From NCBI GenBank assembly GCA_028456385.1, contig JALNQF010000222.1, positions 1 to 64,000 on the forward strand: 64,000 nucleotides of DNA, given 5' to 3'. This document shows, piece after piece, positions 27,142-39,114 of this stretch. Position 1 is the stretch's first letter; each line of letters opens with the position of its first letter. The DNA is from Ophiosphaerella korrae. Taxonomy: Eukaryota; Ascomycota; Dothideomycetes; Pleosporales; Phaeosphaeriaceae. Made by a program: the position numbers and the translations under genes. The notes beneath the pieces are model-generated. The model saw nothing but the letters and a program-made list of their open reading frames with translations. It searched no databases and was not told where the DNA came from.

Positions 27142-27585
27142 TATTATAGGCTTAATAAGAGAAATTAAGATAGAACTAATTAGTCTTAACTTAGGTACTA
27201 ATAAAGTATAAGATAAGTAAAGTAATAACTTTAATTAAGAAGTTACTTATAACTAGAATACGTAGTAGTAATCTATAATTACGTATAAATAGATTAAAGT
27301 AATCTATAATAATATATAAATAAATTAAAGTAATCTATAGTTATATATAAATAGATTAGTAGTAATCTATAGTATTATATAAATAGATTAGTATAAGTAT
27401 ATAGTTAATAGAATACGTATTATTAGGATAGTATTAGTAATCTAATCTTTAACCTAGAACGCTAATACTTAAAATTATATATACAAATTAACTATTATTT
27501 ATAGTTATTACTAATTATAATATAAGCTTTTATTATTACTTATTAATTTACTAATAACTCTAAAAGCTATTAAGAAGTTAACCTA
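27142..27585 (+). repeat. Family A LTR shared between copies 4 and 5
   Basis: The plus-orientation LTR starts TATTATAGG immediately after the chromodomain of copy 4 and ends at about 27,585, where the gag of copy 5 begins. It therefore serves as 3' LTR on one side and 5' LTR on the other. The hairpin array with AATCTAT/ATAGATT stems is at 27,245-27,385. Confidence 0.85.
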
Positions 27586-28990
27586 AGTAGCTCTATTATA
27601 CCTTACTAATTTAGATATTAAGAGAAGTAAAGCGTAAGTAGCGTATAGTCTAGCTAATATAATAGTAGAAAGTTTAACTAAAAAAGTAGCTAAAGTACTT
27701 CTAAGTAGTTATAAATTAGATAATATAGTATAGAAAGTAATTAGAAAATATATAAATAACTTAATCTTAAAAAAAGAAGATATAAAAATAGTAATTAATA
27801 CTTTAGAAATATAGAATAAAGAACTATAAGACTACTTAAAGTAAAATAAAGTATAAATTAAAGCTATTATAGAAAGCTAAAATAAGATAGAACTAATTAC
27901 CTAAAGACTAGAGATAAGTATAATAAAGAAACTACCTAAGATACCTATTCTTAAGAAATTTAATAGAATAAGAGAAAAACTAAAACCTTTTATAGTATTA
28001 GTATAACTCTAAATAGATATATAAGTACTATACTTTAATATAGAAGAGAAAAAGATAATATATATTAGAATATATCTTAAAGAAAATATAATAAGATAGT
28101 TTAAACCTTACTAAATAAACTATATAATATATACCCTAATAATAAAGAAAGATAAAACTAAAGCTATCTTTAGAAGTTATAAATACTTTACTAAATAAAT
28201 AAGAGTAGTATTTAAAGATACTAATATTACCTAAGAAGCTTAAGAAAAACTTAAAAGGCTTATATAAAGTAAAAGTATCTTTAAATATTTATTATAAAAT
28301 ATAGAATAGAATAAAGTAGCTCTAATATTATTATTTAAATAAAGACTAAACGTAAAAATCTTATATAAAATAATTTATATAGAAAAACTAAGGATATAAT
28401 AAGTTCTAAAATAATAAGTAATATAAATTAATAATAATCTTTAAGAATAGAAAAAGAATAAGTAGAGGAGCTAACCTAGAAATTAAGATACTAGTGACCC
28501 TATAATCCTTAACACTAATAAGGATAGAAAAAAGAAGAAGAATAAAGACTTTATATATTTTAACTATAGTAAGAAAAGCTACTACGCGAAAGATTTCTAA
28601 TTATAAAAGAAAAAGAATATAGTATATTATAAATATAGAAAACTAAAATACTTTATAAAAGACTATAGAAGTAAAAACTATAAAAAAGATAAAGAAGCTT
28701 AGTTAAAAATAACTAAAAGTAAAAAGAAAGTACTAAAAGTATAAGCTAAACTATAAAAGAAAGTAGCTAGGAGTAAAGAAATATAATTTATAATACTCTA
28801 CTAGACCTTTTATTATAAAGATAACTACTATATATATTTTTCTAGTAAGTAAGATATAAGATAGTTTTTATAAAAGAATAGAGTAGTAAGAATAAAAGAA
28901 AATAGAATAAAAGCGTAGCTAGAAGAAATAGCGTATATAATAGACCTACTAATAAAAGACTTAAAAAAGAAAAAACTCTAGATTCTATTA
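27586..28990 (+). pseudogene. Family A gag of copy 5, RIP-degraded
   Basis: The plus-strand gag follows the LTR. A basic N-terminal part leads into a gag_retro-type domain from about 27,930: P-K-I-P-x-L-K-K-F-N, then several leucine-rich helices. A CCHC zinc knuckle lies at 28,555-28,600 and now reads F-N-Y-S-K-K-S-Y-Y-A-K-D-F. Its first Cys, second Cys, His and last Cys positions show Cys to Tyr or Phe and Gly to Ser changes, mostly RIP-type transitions. The C-terminus runs into protease near 28,990. Confidence 0.75.
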
Positions 28991-31900
28991 ATCTAAGCTA
29001 AAGAAGAAGTACTAAATAAAGAAACTACTATAACTTCTCTTAAAAGACTATAAGAAAGTAAAAAAGAAGTTAGTATAAAAAGTATAAAGTATACCTAGCT
29101 AGATATATATAGCTATAATAGTTATATAATAATAGATATAGAAGAATAAAATAAATAATAGAAGTTTATTTAGAAATACTTACTAGTTATAAGTATAGAA
29201 GAATTATATAAAGACTAAAAAGAATATAACTCTAAAGAAATAAAGTTTATACTATTCTAAGAGTAAATAAAGTAATATATAGTTATAGTAAAAAGAATAC
29301 TTATATAAAGAGAATAGTAATTCCTTATAAAAAAATTATAATAGATTAATAAAGCCTATATACTAAGAATACTAGTAGTATACTATATTTTAACTATAAA
29401 TATACCTAAAAAAGATAAATACTAAGAAAGAGATAATAAAATAATAGACTTTAAATATCTAGTATACTTTAAAGTATTATAGCTATTATACCTAGAAAAG
29501 AATTATATTATATATAAGAATCTAAAAGTAAATAATAGTATATAGCTTATATAAAGAAAAGGCTATAATTATAAAAAAGTAAGTCTAGTAGAAGATATCT
29601 AAGTATAGGAGATAATACTAGAAAAAGGATACTTAGTAGTAAGGTCTAGACCTAAACTATCTAAGAAATATATCTAAAGAAAACTATAGTATAAATATAT
29701 GTATAACTAATATCTAAAATATAAAGAATATAAATATAAAATAAAACTATAGCTCTAAAAAAATAAATATTTATAAAAATACTTAAGTAAAAATAGCTAA
29801 AAGGTATAAAAAGCTTATAAATTATTAAAAAAAGTATATACTAAAAAAAGAAAGTAAAATAAATAATTAATAGTAAAGCTATAAAAAACTTTATATTAAA
29901 GAAGTTTATAGAAATATAAAGAATATATTATATAATAAAAAAGTACTCTTAATAATTAAGTATAATTAAAGGAAAACTATTCTAGAAACTTATTAGGTTT
30001 AAAATAGCCTCTTCTATACTAGAATTAGAAGGAATAATAATCTAGAATATAGTTATAGATATAATAACAATTAATAATAAATAAGATAAAATATTAGGAA
30101 TACTATAGTTATAAATAACTAATCTATATATTAATTAGAGAATAGAAAAAATTAACTACTATAAAACAAGTATATTAAAAGCTAATATAAGTACTTATAA
30201 GGGAAAATTTCTTAAAGAATATAAGAAATAAGAAAAATAACTTATAGAACCTAAAGACTATCTTCTAAAATACTAGCTATAGGACTTAGTAATAAACCTA
30301 GAAAAAAGAAAAGATATAGAATAGAGCCTAGTCTATAGAAAAATAGAAAAAGAATCTAAAATTAAATAAGTATTTATTAAAAATAAAATAAGGAAGAGAT
30401 AGATATAAGAATCTAAGACCTTAGTAGTATATAGACTTATATTTATAGATAAGAAAGGAATAGATAATAAAAGACTTTACGTAGATTTTAGAAAAACTAA
30501 CGTAATTATAAACAAGAACTAATACTTCTTACTATAAATAGATAAAATATAAAATAAGCTATAAAAAGTAAAGATCTTTATAAAACTAGATATCTAGAAT
30601 ATATACTACTAAATTAGAATTAAAAAAAGTAATAAATAGAAAATAGTATTTAGAACGTAATATAAACTATATAAATACTTAGTTATACTCTTTAGTTTAA
30701 TAAACGCACTAGTAGGCTTTTAAAAAAGAATTAATATAGTACTAAGAAAATACTTAGATATATTTATATTTATATACCTAGATAATATCCTTATATTCTT
30801 AAAAATAGAAGAAGAATATATATAATATATATATAAAGTACTAGAAAGGCTAGTAGAAAATAAACTATTTCTTAAAATAAGAAAATACGAATTCTATATA
30901 AAAGAAATAGATTTCCTTAGATTTATTATTAAACTAAGAAAAATTAAGATTAACTTAGAAAAAATTAAGCTAATTAATAAATAGCTAATACTAAGGAACC
31001 TAAAAGAAGTATAATAATTTTATAAGTTAGTAAACTTTTATAAAAAGTTAATAGTAAAATAGTCTAAAAATATAAAACCTATAATAAAACTTATAAAGAA
31101 AGATATACTATTTAAATAGATAAAGGAAGATAATAAAGTATTTAATAAAATTAAAAGAAAGTTTATAAAAAATCTAGTTATTAGAATATATAACCTAGAC
31201 CTAATAGTAATAGTAAAAATAGATATATCTAACTTAGTCTATAGAATAGTACTAATATAAGTAGACCTAAAAACTAAAAAAGAATATTTAGTTAAATACT
31301 TCTTAAAGAAAATAAAACTAGTAGAGCTTAACTACTTAATCTATAATAAAGAAATACTAGTAATTTATAAAGTATTTAAATAATAGAGAATATACTTATA
31401 AAGAGTAAAATACTAAATAAAAGTCTATATAGACTATAAAAATCTTATAAGATATATAATAAATAAGGACTTATTATAACGCTATATAAGATAGTAGGAA
31501 TTTTTATTAATATTTAACTTAGAAATTATATATATAAAAAGAAAAGATAACTAGTTAGTAAATACTCTAAGTAGAAGACTAGATTTATAAGAAGAAGTAA
31601 ATACTACTAGTATAGTCTTAGTTAAGAATAAAGAAGAATATTTAACTCTAAATATACCTAAAATAGCTACTACTTCTAAAAGAATAAGTAGTAAACTAAA
31701 TAAGTAGATTTAGAAAATAATATAAGAAGTATCTAAAGAAATAAAGAAATTAGAAATTTAAAAAGGATTTATATAAGCCTATAGAAAGATATATATCTTA
31801 AGAAAAATCTAAAAAGAATTTATATAATAATTCTATAAATTACTAGTATATAGATACTAAAGAATTAATAAAACTTTAGATAGATTACTATAAGACTACT

Positions 31901-32016
31901 ATATTCTAAAAGTAAGATAACTAGTAATAAAAGTATAACAAGACTATATAGAATATTATAAAAATAAGTATAGTAGATATATACTATATAAGATATTATA
32001 ACTAGTTAAAATACTA
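28991..32016 (+). pseudogene. Family A pol of copy 5, truncated in integrase
   Basis: The plus-strand protease, RT, RNase H and integrase start are collinear with copy 4. The RT box YLDNIL is at about 30,775. RNase H ends near 31,570. Integrase is cut at about 32,016, where the sequence stops matching copy 4 (26,090) and the more GC-rich half of the window begins. There is no chromodomain and no 3' LTR, so the right end of the tandem A array is broken by deletion or by the arrival of the neighbouring DNA. Confidence 0.78.
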
Positions 32017-32480
32017 CTTTAAATAATCTAACAGCTTTTTAGCTACTAGATTCGGGTGTTTGTAACGCTGTTTTTAGCTACCGACTTACTACGAAACCTC
32101 TCTAAAACGTATCTAAGAGTTTAGATATACATACCTTTTAGATTACCTTTTTTAGATAAGCTCTCTTTAGATAATCCTTTTAAAAACGAGGTAGTCTCTA
32201 TATAAAAATAGGAACTTATTTTTAGTCTTTTTAACTTTGCGCGCCCTCCTAAGCGCTAGCATCGCTGTTATTATATTAGTAGAAGGCGAGATCGTATAAC
32301 CTAAGCGGTAGTAGTAGTAGCTATATATTTTTAGGCTATATCCTCTCCCTCTTTTATAGCTTACTCTATTTACCCTTTGCTTTAAAATCTATCTTATTGT
32401 GTAAACTAGTAGTACAACTTGTATCTACTCTATCTATTACTCTTTCTACTCTACTACGCTGCTATTAGTGTTGTTACGCT
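32017..32480. other. Junction and upstream region of the DUF3435 relic
   Basis: The compositional boundary lies at the left of this stretch. The stretch is less AT-rich and has CpG-containing words such as GCGCGCCCTCC at about 32,238. I see no coding domain. It may hold the 5' end of the DUF3435 element, but I found no convincing terminal repeat or duplication. Confidence 0.5.
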
Positions 32481-34990
32481 ATATATTAACCTTATTAGGC
32501 TAACGATACTTCTAACGACGAGAGCGAATATATAGACTCTAATTAATCTAATGTAGACAATAGTAACGAGTCTGCGACAGACCTATCTAATGCTAATATA
32601 TATACTAACGAAGAGGAGGAGGATTATAAGGAAAAGACGCTAGATATAGATATAGACGATATAGCGTGTCTTAGCGAAGAGCACTCCCTTAACTACTATT
32701 TTTAATAATTAGAAGTATTTAACAAAGAAGAGTACGCAAGACAAGATTATAAAGATAGTAGTACTTGCTTACTTAACTATATAGAAGATTAGTAGAACTA
32801 GTAAGTCTTAAGTCTTAAGTCTTATACTTCTTTATAACTTAGATACGGTACTTAGGAACTCTTACTAATATAGTATAGGTGTTAGGCTTTTGTAAAGAAG
32901 CCTACCCTTTATTCTTTTATAACTATCTCTATCTAGACCTTATATACTTTTTTTAACTAGCTACTTAATTAGCGCTACAGTAAAAGGGAAGAGAAACGTT
33001 AAGGAAGGAAACTTTAAGGAACTAAGTACGCTAGCTTACTTAAGATATACTAGAAGGTTTTCTAGCTAGTGTACGAAAGAGCGACTAGTGCTAGGCTAGA
33101 TAGTAAGCTAAACTGTAGCATGTATAAGGTATAAGTAAGTTATGTTTTTACTAGTGTTTGTATACTAAGTATAATACTCTTCTACTTTAGGTATTAAGAA
33201 AGCTAGTAAAAAAACATGGTTTTTAAAAGATAGGTTAAGATAAGGCCTATATATACGTAGAGGATCTAACTCTTGTATTATAAATAAATCTAGTAATAAC
33301 TAAGAAAAAATATATCTATAGATACTATCGTATATAAGCCTAACTCTATCTATAGCTTAGTAGGTTTATAGCGAATTAACTGTAGGCTCTTCTTAGGCTC
33401 TACTATTAGTATATCTAGGTTACCTTATAGTAGGATCTAGAGGGTAGGCCTTATTAAGTGCTATTAGAATTTATATTTAAATTTATAAAGGAGTTTCTTA
33501 GCGTTAAAGATTTGTAAGTTCTTAATTCCTTTCTACTCTACTTATTAAAGTCTCCCTTGGTTTAGTAATACTATTAATATAAATATAAGGAATACCTTTT
33601 CTCTCTCTAAGATTATATATAATAAGACTCTTATCTTTAGTCCTTATATGTTCTTCCTTAGAGTCTTTTTCTATAATTAGGTATTTGTAGTATATAACTT
33701 AATATTACTATAGTAGTTAAGTAAGCTTTATATTGAGCTAGGTTGTAATAAGTTGCTATTACGCCTAAATAGAAAACTTAATAATATACCCCTCTTCTAG
33801 AAAGCTATTAAGACTTAGGACGGTTAGATAATATCTCTTAACGAACCTCTCCTATACTCTACTCTGCTACCTTAGATAAAATTACTTAGATAAATTATAG
33901 GTTTTGTATAAGTTACCTACCTTTACTTACTAAGGTATGTTAGAGAGAAAGCCTTTAATAAGAATAGTAGGCTCTGTAATCTACTTAAATAGAATATTAC
34001 GTTAACTTATTCTCTAAGGAATGTTAGCGAGGTAATATAGAACCTTATAATAAGATATACTAGTATAACGACCTTCTTAAAGTACTACCTCTTACGACGT
34101 ATTATAGTAGATACGTAAGCTATTGTACAAGGTACTTAACCTTAGGAGTTACTAATGCGGGCGGCTTATACTTTAAGTTGCTTAGTTAATCTTTATTACC
34201 TACGATAGCTTACACTAGAATAATCTATATTAGTAAATAATTACCTAAGTGTTTGTGCTTTACTAGATTAGCGAGAACAATTTAAACGTACCTACAAACG
34301 TTTAACGAAGTATCTAAAGTTTAAGGACCTTAGCTATAGAATAACTTAGGAGAGGTAATATTAGTAATATACTCTTCTTAAGGATATAAAAGTACGATAA
34401 GAGTTTAAATAGCTTATGCGTAACGTTAAGTAGTAGCTTAATAGCGCTAGAGTTAAAGATAACGTAGAAGTAGTCTACGATGCTATATCTTTAGCGTAAA
34501 AGGAACTAGTAGACTTAGTTATATTATAGCCTAGCACTACTATAGATAAAGAGATGCGTAGGTATAACAAAGCTATTACTACTATTACTTAGTATTGTAG
34601 GATTAAGGAAAGGAGAATGTGCTACTCCTAACTCTAAAAATTAAGTTTCTCTAGCACGCCTCTATATAAGGTAGAAGATTTTCCTCTAGTAGATCTTAAG
34701 GAAGTAGCTTTAGAAGCTACTAAGGTGTCTATATATAGTAAGACTAGACTAAGGGTGTATTTTGCTTACTTAAGAAATGAAAATTTACTAGTATAAGACT
34801 ATACGTACTTATTTTAGACCCTAGGCGATCTTAGTAAGTACTTTAAGAGGAAGTACGTAGTAAACTTTAAAGAATAGTAAATTAGATATAACCTTTGCTA
34901 AGTTGATTTAGATAATAAGATACACTAGTAATAATATACTTATAATGTTTATAGTACGGTTTTATAATGTATAATCTAAAGTTATTTATA
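32480..34990 (+). pseudogene. DUF3435 protein relic (Starship captain-like tyrosine recombinase fold)
   Basis: DUF3435 proteins include the tyrosine recombinases that move fungal Starship elements. An acidic N-terminal segment (N-E-E-E-E-D-Y-K) lies at 32,600. The body shows a K-E-x-L-F-S-L-type block at 33,590, then L-Y-K-L-P-T-F-T and R-Y-V-R-E-R-A-F-N near 33,900-33,960. The catalytic region is at 34,041-34,090: I-I-R-Y-T-S-I-T-T-F-L-K-Y-Y, where the family has a G-H-x(4)-F-L-K-x-Y pattern. The His codon is now TAT (34,056-34,058), a RIP-type change, and a candidate Tyr nucleophile pair survives at 34,083-34,088. It continues with VDTQAIVQG and L-L-M-R-A-A-Y-T-L-S, typical of the family's C-terminal half, and long K/R-rich helices to 34,960. 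The whole core is in one frame broken only by TAA/TAG. Family membership rests on remembered family features. Confidence 0.72.
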
Positions 34991-35480
34991 GGTGTAATGC
35001 GCGTATATTAGTCTAAGTATAATTAGGAAGAGCTCTATAGTACTAAATAAGATATAGCTATTATAATAATTAAATATATAATTAATAAGTAACTTATTAA
35101 CTATAAATTACTACAATTTGTTAATTAGTATTTTACAAATTACTTAAAAATCTTTTATATATATACGTACTTCTTTAGAAGGACTTAAGCTATACTTATG
35201 CAATTTGTAATATATAGTTATATTAGAGAATTCTTACTTTAGGGCTAGCGTAACTAGTACCTAACTTTTAGGAGCTAGTGCTAGTTAGGCTAGTATATTT
35301 TAGTATAAAGAGCTTTTGCGCGTTTTTTTTTAGAGGGCCTATAGTTTCTATAGGCTTAGGTAAGTATAGTAACTAATTAAGTAAACTAGTAAAGCGAGCT
35401 AGAGAGGTAGGGCTATAGAGGAGGAAAGTAGAAGAGATAACCTTTATATTGTAGCGGCGCTGCAACTAATAATATAAATA
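34990..35480. other. No gene seen
   Basis: This is AT-rich sequence after the DUF3435 relic, with a T-run at about 35,317. It includes a short, more GC-rich patch from 35,240 (CTAGTGCTAGTTAGGCTAG). No domain or repeat boundary could be supported. Confidence 0.5.
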
Positions 35481-36665
35481 CGACGTAAACGTATAGTATC
35501 TAAGTTAAATAAACTATAAATCTTTATAACTAAACTACTAGGAGCGCTAAGAAGAATAAGATTAAGACCTGTAGTAGAAACTAAGCGAGATAATACGAGA
35601 CTACGTAGCGAGAACGTACTCCTAGATATCTAGAGATTAGTAAATAAGATTAAAGTAAATAATACTACTTAGTTAAGGTAGCTCTTAGAATAGTTAGTAG
35701 TTACAAAAGTAGAAAATAAAGTATAGAGAAAGGACTTCTTAGAAGTAGTTAAGGAAATTTATAAAGACTTAATAGAGAAGATTGTAAGAGTAGAAAAGTA
35801 AACACGTATAGCTAAAGGAAGAGCTAAGCGAGCTAAGGAATAGTTAAAAGAGATTCTAAGGGAATTAAAAAAACTAAAGATATACGTAGTAGTAGCTTAA
35901 TTAGAAAAAACTACTATAATAGGAGTACTTAGACTAGTAGATAGAGGTTTACTCTTGCTAAAAGAGGGTAGGGAAACGCTCTTAGGTATAAACCTTAACC
36001 TATTACGTACAAGAGAGAAGTTTAATATCTATAATACTATAGAAGTAAAAACACGAGTTTAAAACGCACTAGCAGCGTATAAGGAAATAAGAAATATTAT
36101 AGTCTAAGGAATATTACAATTATTAAAAGATAGCTAATGAGTTAAAGTTATCTTTAGAAGTAAAGAAGAAGCTAGACTCGCTAGGGGCTACTATAGATAG
36201 ATAGAAACTTACCTCCTAGGAAGCTAACTATAAGGCGAATAGTAGTATCTAATTAAAGTAGACTATGTAGACAAACTAAAGATTATAGATAAAACGCAAA
36301 TATTACTTAGACTAGAAGCTTAGAAGATAATTAAGGAAGAGAATAGAGGAGTAATAATTACTAAAATAAAGTAGCTAGGTAAACTGAACCTAGACAAAAT
36401 ATATAAGTTGCTAGTTATCTACTTAGTAATAAAAGAGGACGCTAATAAACTACTTAGCTAAAAGATAATAGAGATAGGGAGAGAAGTAGTATACCTAATA
36501 AGATTTAAACAAAGGTAATACCCTATAAGATACTATAAGTGCTTTGAATATAGTAGTTACTAGATAAACTATTATACTAGAGAAATAAGATGTAGCAAGT
36601 GCGCTAAATAGGGCTATAGTAATAGAGAATAATTTCTTATAACTAGTAAGCGCTATCTATATCTC
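35480..36665 (+). pseudogene. LINE-like ORF1 / zinc-knuckle protein relic
   Basis: A plus-strand frame rich in Lys, Arg and Glu (35,560-36,000) gives long helical, coiled-coil-like stretches. It is followed by a domain ending in two zinc-knuckle-like motifs at 36,521-36,660. The first reads Y-Y-K-C-F-E-Y with Cys to Tyr changes, and the second reads R-C-S-K-C-A-K. Coiled coil plus tandem knuckles is the layout of ORF1 from Tad1-type fungal LINEs, whose product binds element RNA. No endonuclease or reverse transcriptase was found downstream, so the element would be truncated. A gag-like or other nucleic-acid-binding protein is possible. Confidence 0.5.
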
Positions 36666-38030
36666 TTATTCTAGAACTTTAGCGAACTTTTAGGATAATT
36701 ATATTTTTCTTGTCTATTTTTCTATCTATTGCTTAAACGCGGATCTATCGTAGTTAGTAGGCTCTAAGTACTTATAACGCTAGGCGGAAAAAGAAAGTAC
36801 TAAGGCTAAGAGGTGTATAGTAAGCGCAGTAGTTATTTTATATACCTAACACTCCTATACTTAAGTCTAAGTATACTATCTATTATTCTCTACTAGAAGT
36901 TAGTAAGCTATAGCTTTATACGCTTAATCCTCTAACTTATTGTCTTTATTACTTATAAGCTAAACGTAGTTAGTCTTAAACTATCCTTAGTAAAGATGCT
37001 TAGTAAGAGGAGGAGCTCGATTATTAGATAATATATACTAGTAAACGCTAGGTATGTGCAGCAACTAGTTGATAAGGCGCTATTAACTACTTTAGAGGTT
37101 CTTATAGGGACTAAAGTAGACGTTTCCTTGCGTTAGGTTAGTACTATAAATAAAGAGGTAGTGAGAGAGGCTACTTACTATTAAAGAAGTAGTGCTTACT
37201 ATCTTAATAGCTATAGATAGTAGCTAGCTAGATAATAATATTATCCTATAGTAGACTCGCCTATATACTGCAGGCTGCGTCTAAGAGACGAACCTAGAAG
37301 GTATATTGTAAGGTTGTTTGTACTAGGGGCTTATTAATAATTGCTTAGACTACTATAATATTAGGAAGGTAATTCTACTACTATGCTATACTTATATAGA
37401 TACTTACGCTATTAGCTTTAGTAGACTTAGTGTAACGAGTAAAGAGCTATATAGTATTTAAGTCTCTATAGAGCTAAAAGCGCTAGTAATAATACTAGAG
37501 GTATATATTACTAAAGCTAGTATTGCTAAGACTATCTTAGTGCTAGGTATTAGTATAATGCTCTAGGGCTACGCTAGTAGTAGTATTAGTAAGGGAAGTA
37601 TTAGAAGATAGGAAAATGTAGACCTTAGATAGCTAGAGCTGCTGCGAGAGTATTTAGTATAGTTAGAGGAGCGTTAAGGGTATCTAGTAGGTAGATATAC
37701 GTAATAGATTGAATTAGATAATTGCTTATAAAGCTAGTACGAGTGCTGTTAGCGTCTAGTAGATAGAGGGATATTCTAGTAAAGGATTAGAGTTAAGAGT
37801 AGTGCTAGGTAGACTAAGAGATAGGTAATATAAGGTAGGAGAGTTAGTAAGTAAGGGCTATTTACTCTTACTATTTGCTCTTACTGTTGCCCTACTTATA
37901 GTTAGCCTAGTAATTAACAATACTAATTATAGTATATAGTATGTAGATTGAAGTGCTATCCTCTACTAGTATTAAAACTTCTAACTAAGCTCTCTGCGCG
38001 TAATATATAAGCTTATAGGGTTTTTCTACT
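36666..38030 (+). other. Unidentified coding relic
   Basis: A plus-strand translation read through TAA/TAG stays open over about 37,190-37,870, with a Leu/Glu/Arg-rich helix (E-L-L-R-E-Y-L-V near 37,640) and a Cys-containing tail near 37,870. The family is not recognised. It is not the reverse transcriptase expected after a LINE ORF1, because no Y/F-x-D-D motif could be found. Confidence 0.35.
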
Positions 38031-38450
38031 ACTTAGAACTACTATAATAGTAAGTTATATACGTTCTTTTTTAAGGCTCTTTTATAGTAATACTAGTATA
38101 CTTAAAATAGCTTTTTGTACTATCTTGTCTTGTACCTACTACGTTAATATACTACTTAAGAAATACTTTAAATCTTTGCCTAGGTGCTCTCTTATATATA
38201 CTCTAGTTTTTCTAGATAAACGCTTTTAGCTCTACAAAGAACTCTTTAATTAGGTTAAAGTAAGACGAGTATACTAATAGATACTAAAGTATAATACTAG
38301 CTTCTTTATATATTACTTGTAGTTGCGTAAGAAACTATACGTAATAATAGGATTAAAATAGCTTATTAAAAGCTAAAAATTCTAGTACTATCTATAGGTA
38401 TTCTTTAATATTTAGCTAAAAAGTTAGAGTATTACTTTGTTTTAGGAAAT
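38030..38450 (-). pseudogene. Tc1/mariner-type (DDE_3) transposase C-terminal fragment
   Basis: The minus-strand frame carries the diagnostic block of fungal DDE_3 transposases near 38,241-38,290. It reads L-L-V-Y-S-S-Y-F-N-L-I-K-E-F-F, where L-P-P-Y-S-P-D-F-N-P-I-E-E-F-F is expected. It is followed by E-L-K-A-F-I and then R-A-P-R-Q-R-F-K-V-F-L. The catalytic D/E region is changed by RIP (Asp to Tyr/Asn, Glu to Lys). Only about 130 residues are present, and the N-terminal helix-turn-helix and first Asp are missing. Confidence 0.72.
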
Positions 38451-39110
38451 TTTAGGGGGGTTTTAAAGATAGCCTTAGTATGCTTATTTCCTAGACTTAT
38501 AGTACTCTACTTACGCTAGATACTATAGTAAGATAGCGTTTAGTGTTATATAATATTAATCGCTTAGTAAGTTATATAACGTACTTAGTGCTTAGTAGGG
38601 GCTAAGCGTAGTATAGTTATAATATGTTTTAGTACGTAGACTATCGCTATATAGGGGGAAACAAAAGCGGATTAGAAGGCTTATCTTAATAGTACGTGCC
38701 TAAAGTAATTCTACTTAGCGTTATTTTTTACCTTTTCTCTCTTCTCTCTTCTATATTCTTACGCAATCTTCCTTTATTATCTTTATCTAATTACTGTCTA
38801 AGGTTTATACGCTCTTTCTAGATTTATATAGCGCGCTGTATCCTTATATAGTAAACTAGAACTCTAAATTAATATCTCTACGCTTGTGTCTAGTCTTTTA
38901 TTTAAGCTAGGATACTTACTTAGGGTTCTTAGTAGGCGGCGGTTTTACCTTAGCTCTTTTTAACTACTTACTTATAGTCTATAGCCTTAGGAAATTTGTA
39001 CTTGTATGCTACGTGCCTCTTACCTTAATTATCTATACTACTCTTAGCTTTATAGCCTAGGTCTATAGGTTCCTATTACGCTTACCTTGCTACTTTAGAA
39101 GTCTACCTAC
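38450..39110. other. No gene seen
   Basis: This separates the transposase fragment and the kinase relic. It has CpG-containing but unrecognised sequence, a G-run at 38,453-38,459 (TTAGGGGGGTTTT) and CT-rich stretches at 38,730-38,760. No supported feature was found. Confidence 0.5.
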
Positions 39111-39114
39111 AATC

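Noticed and set aside
36700..38030. Reverse transcriptase (ORF2) of a LINE following the ORF1-like relic
   Set aside because: No endonuclease motifs and no Y/F-x-D-D box were found on the plus strand. The segment was left as unidentified.
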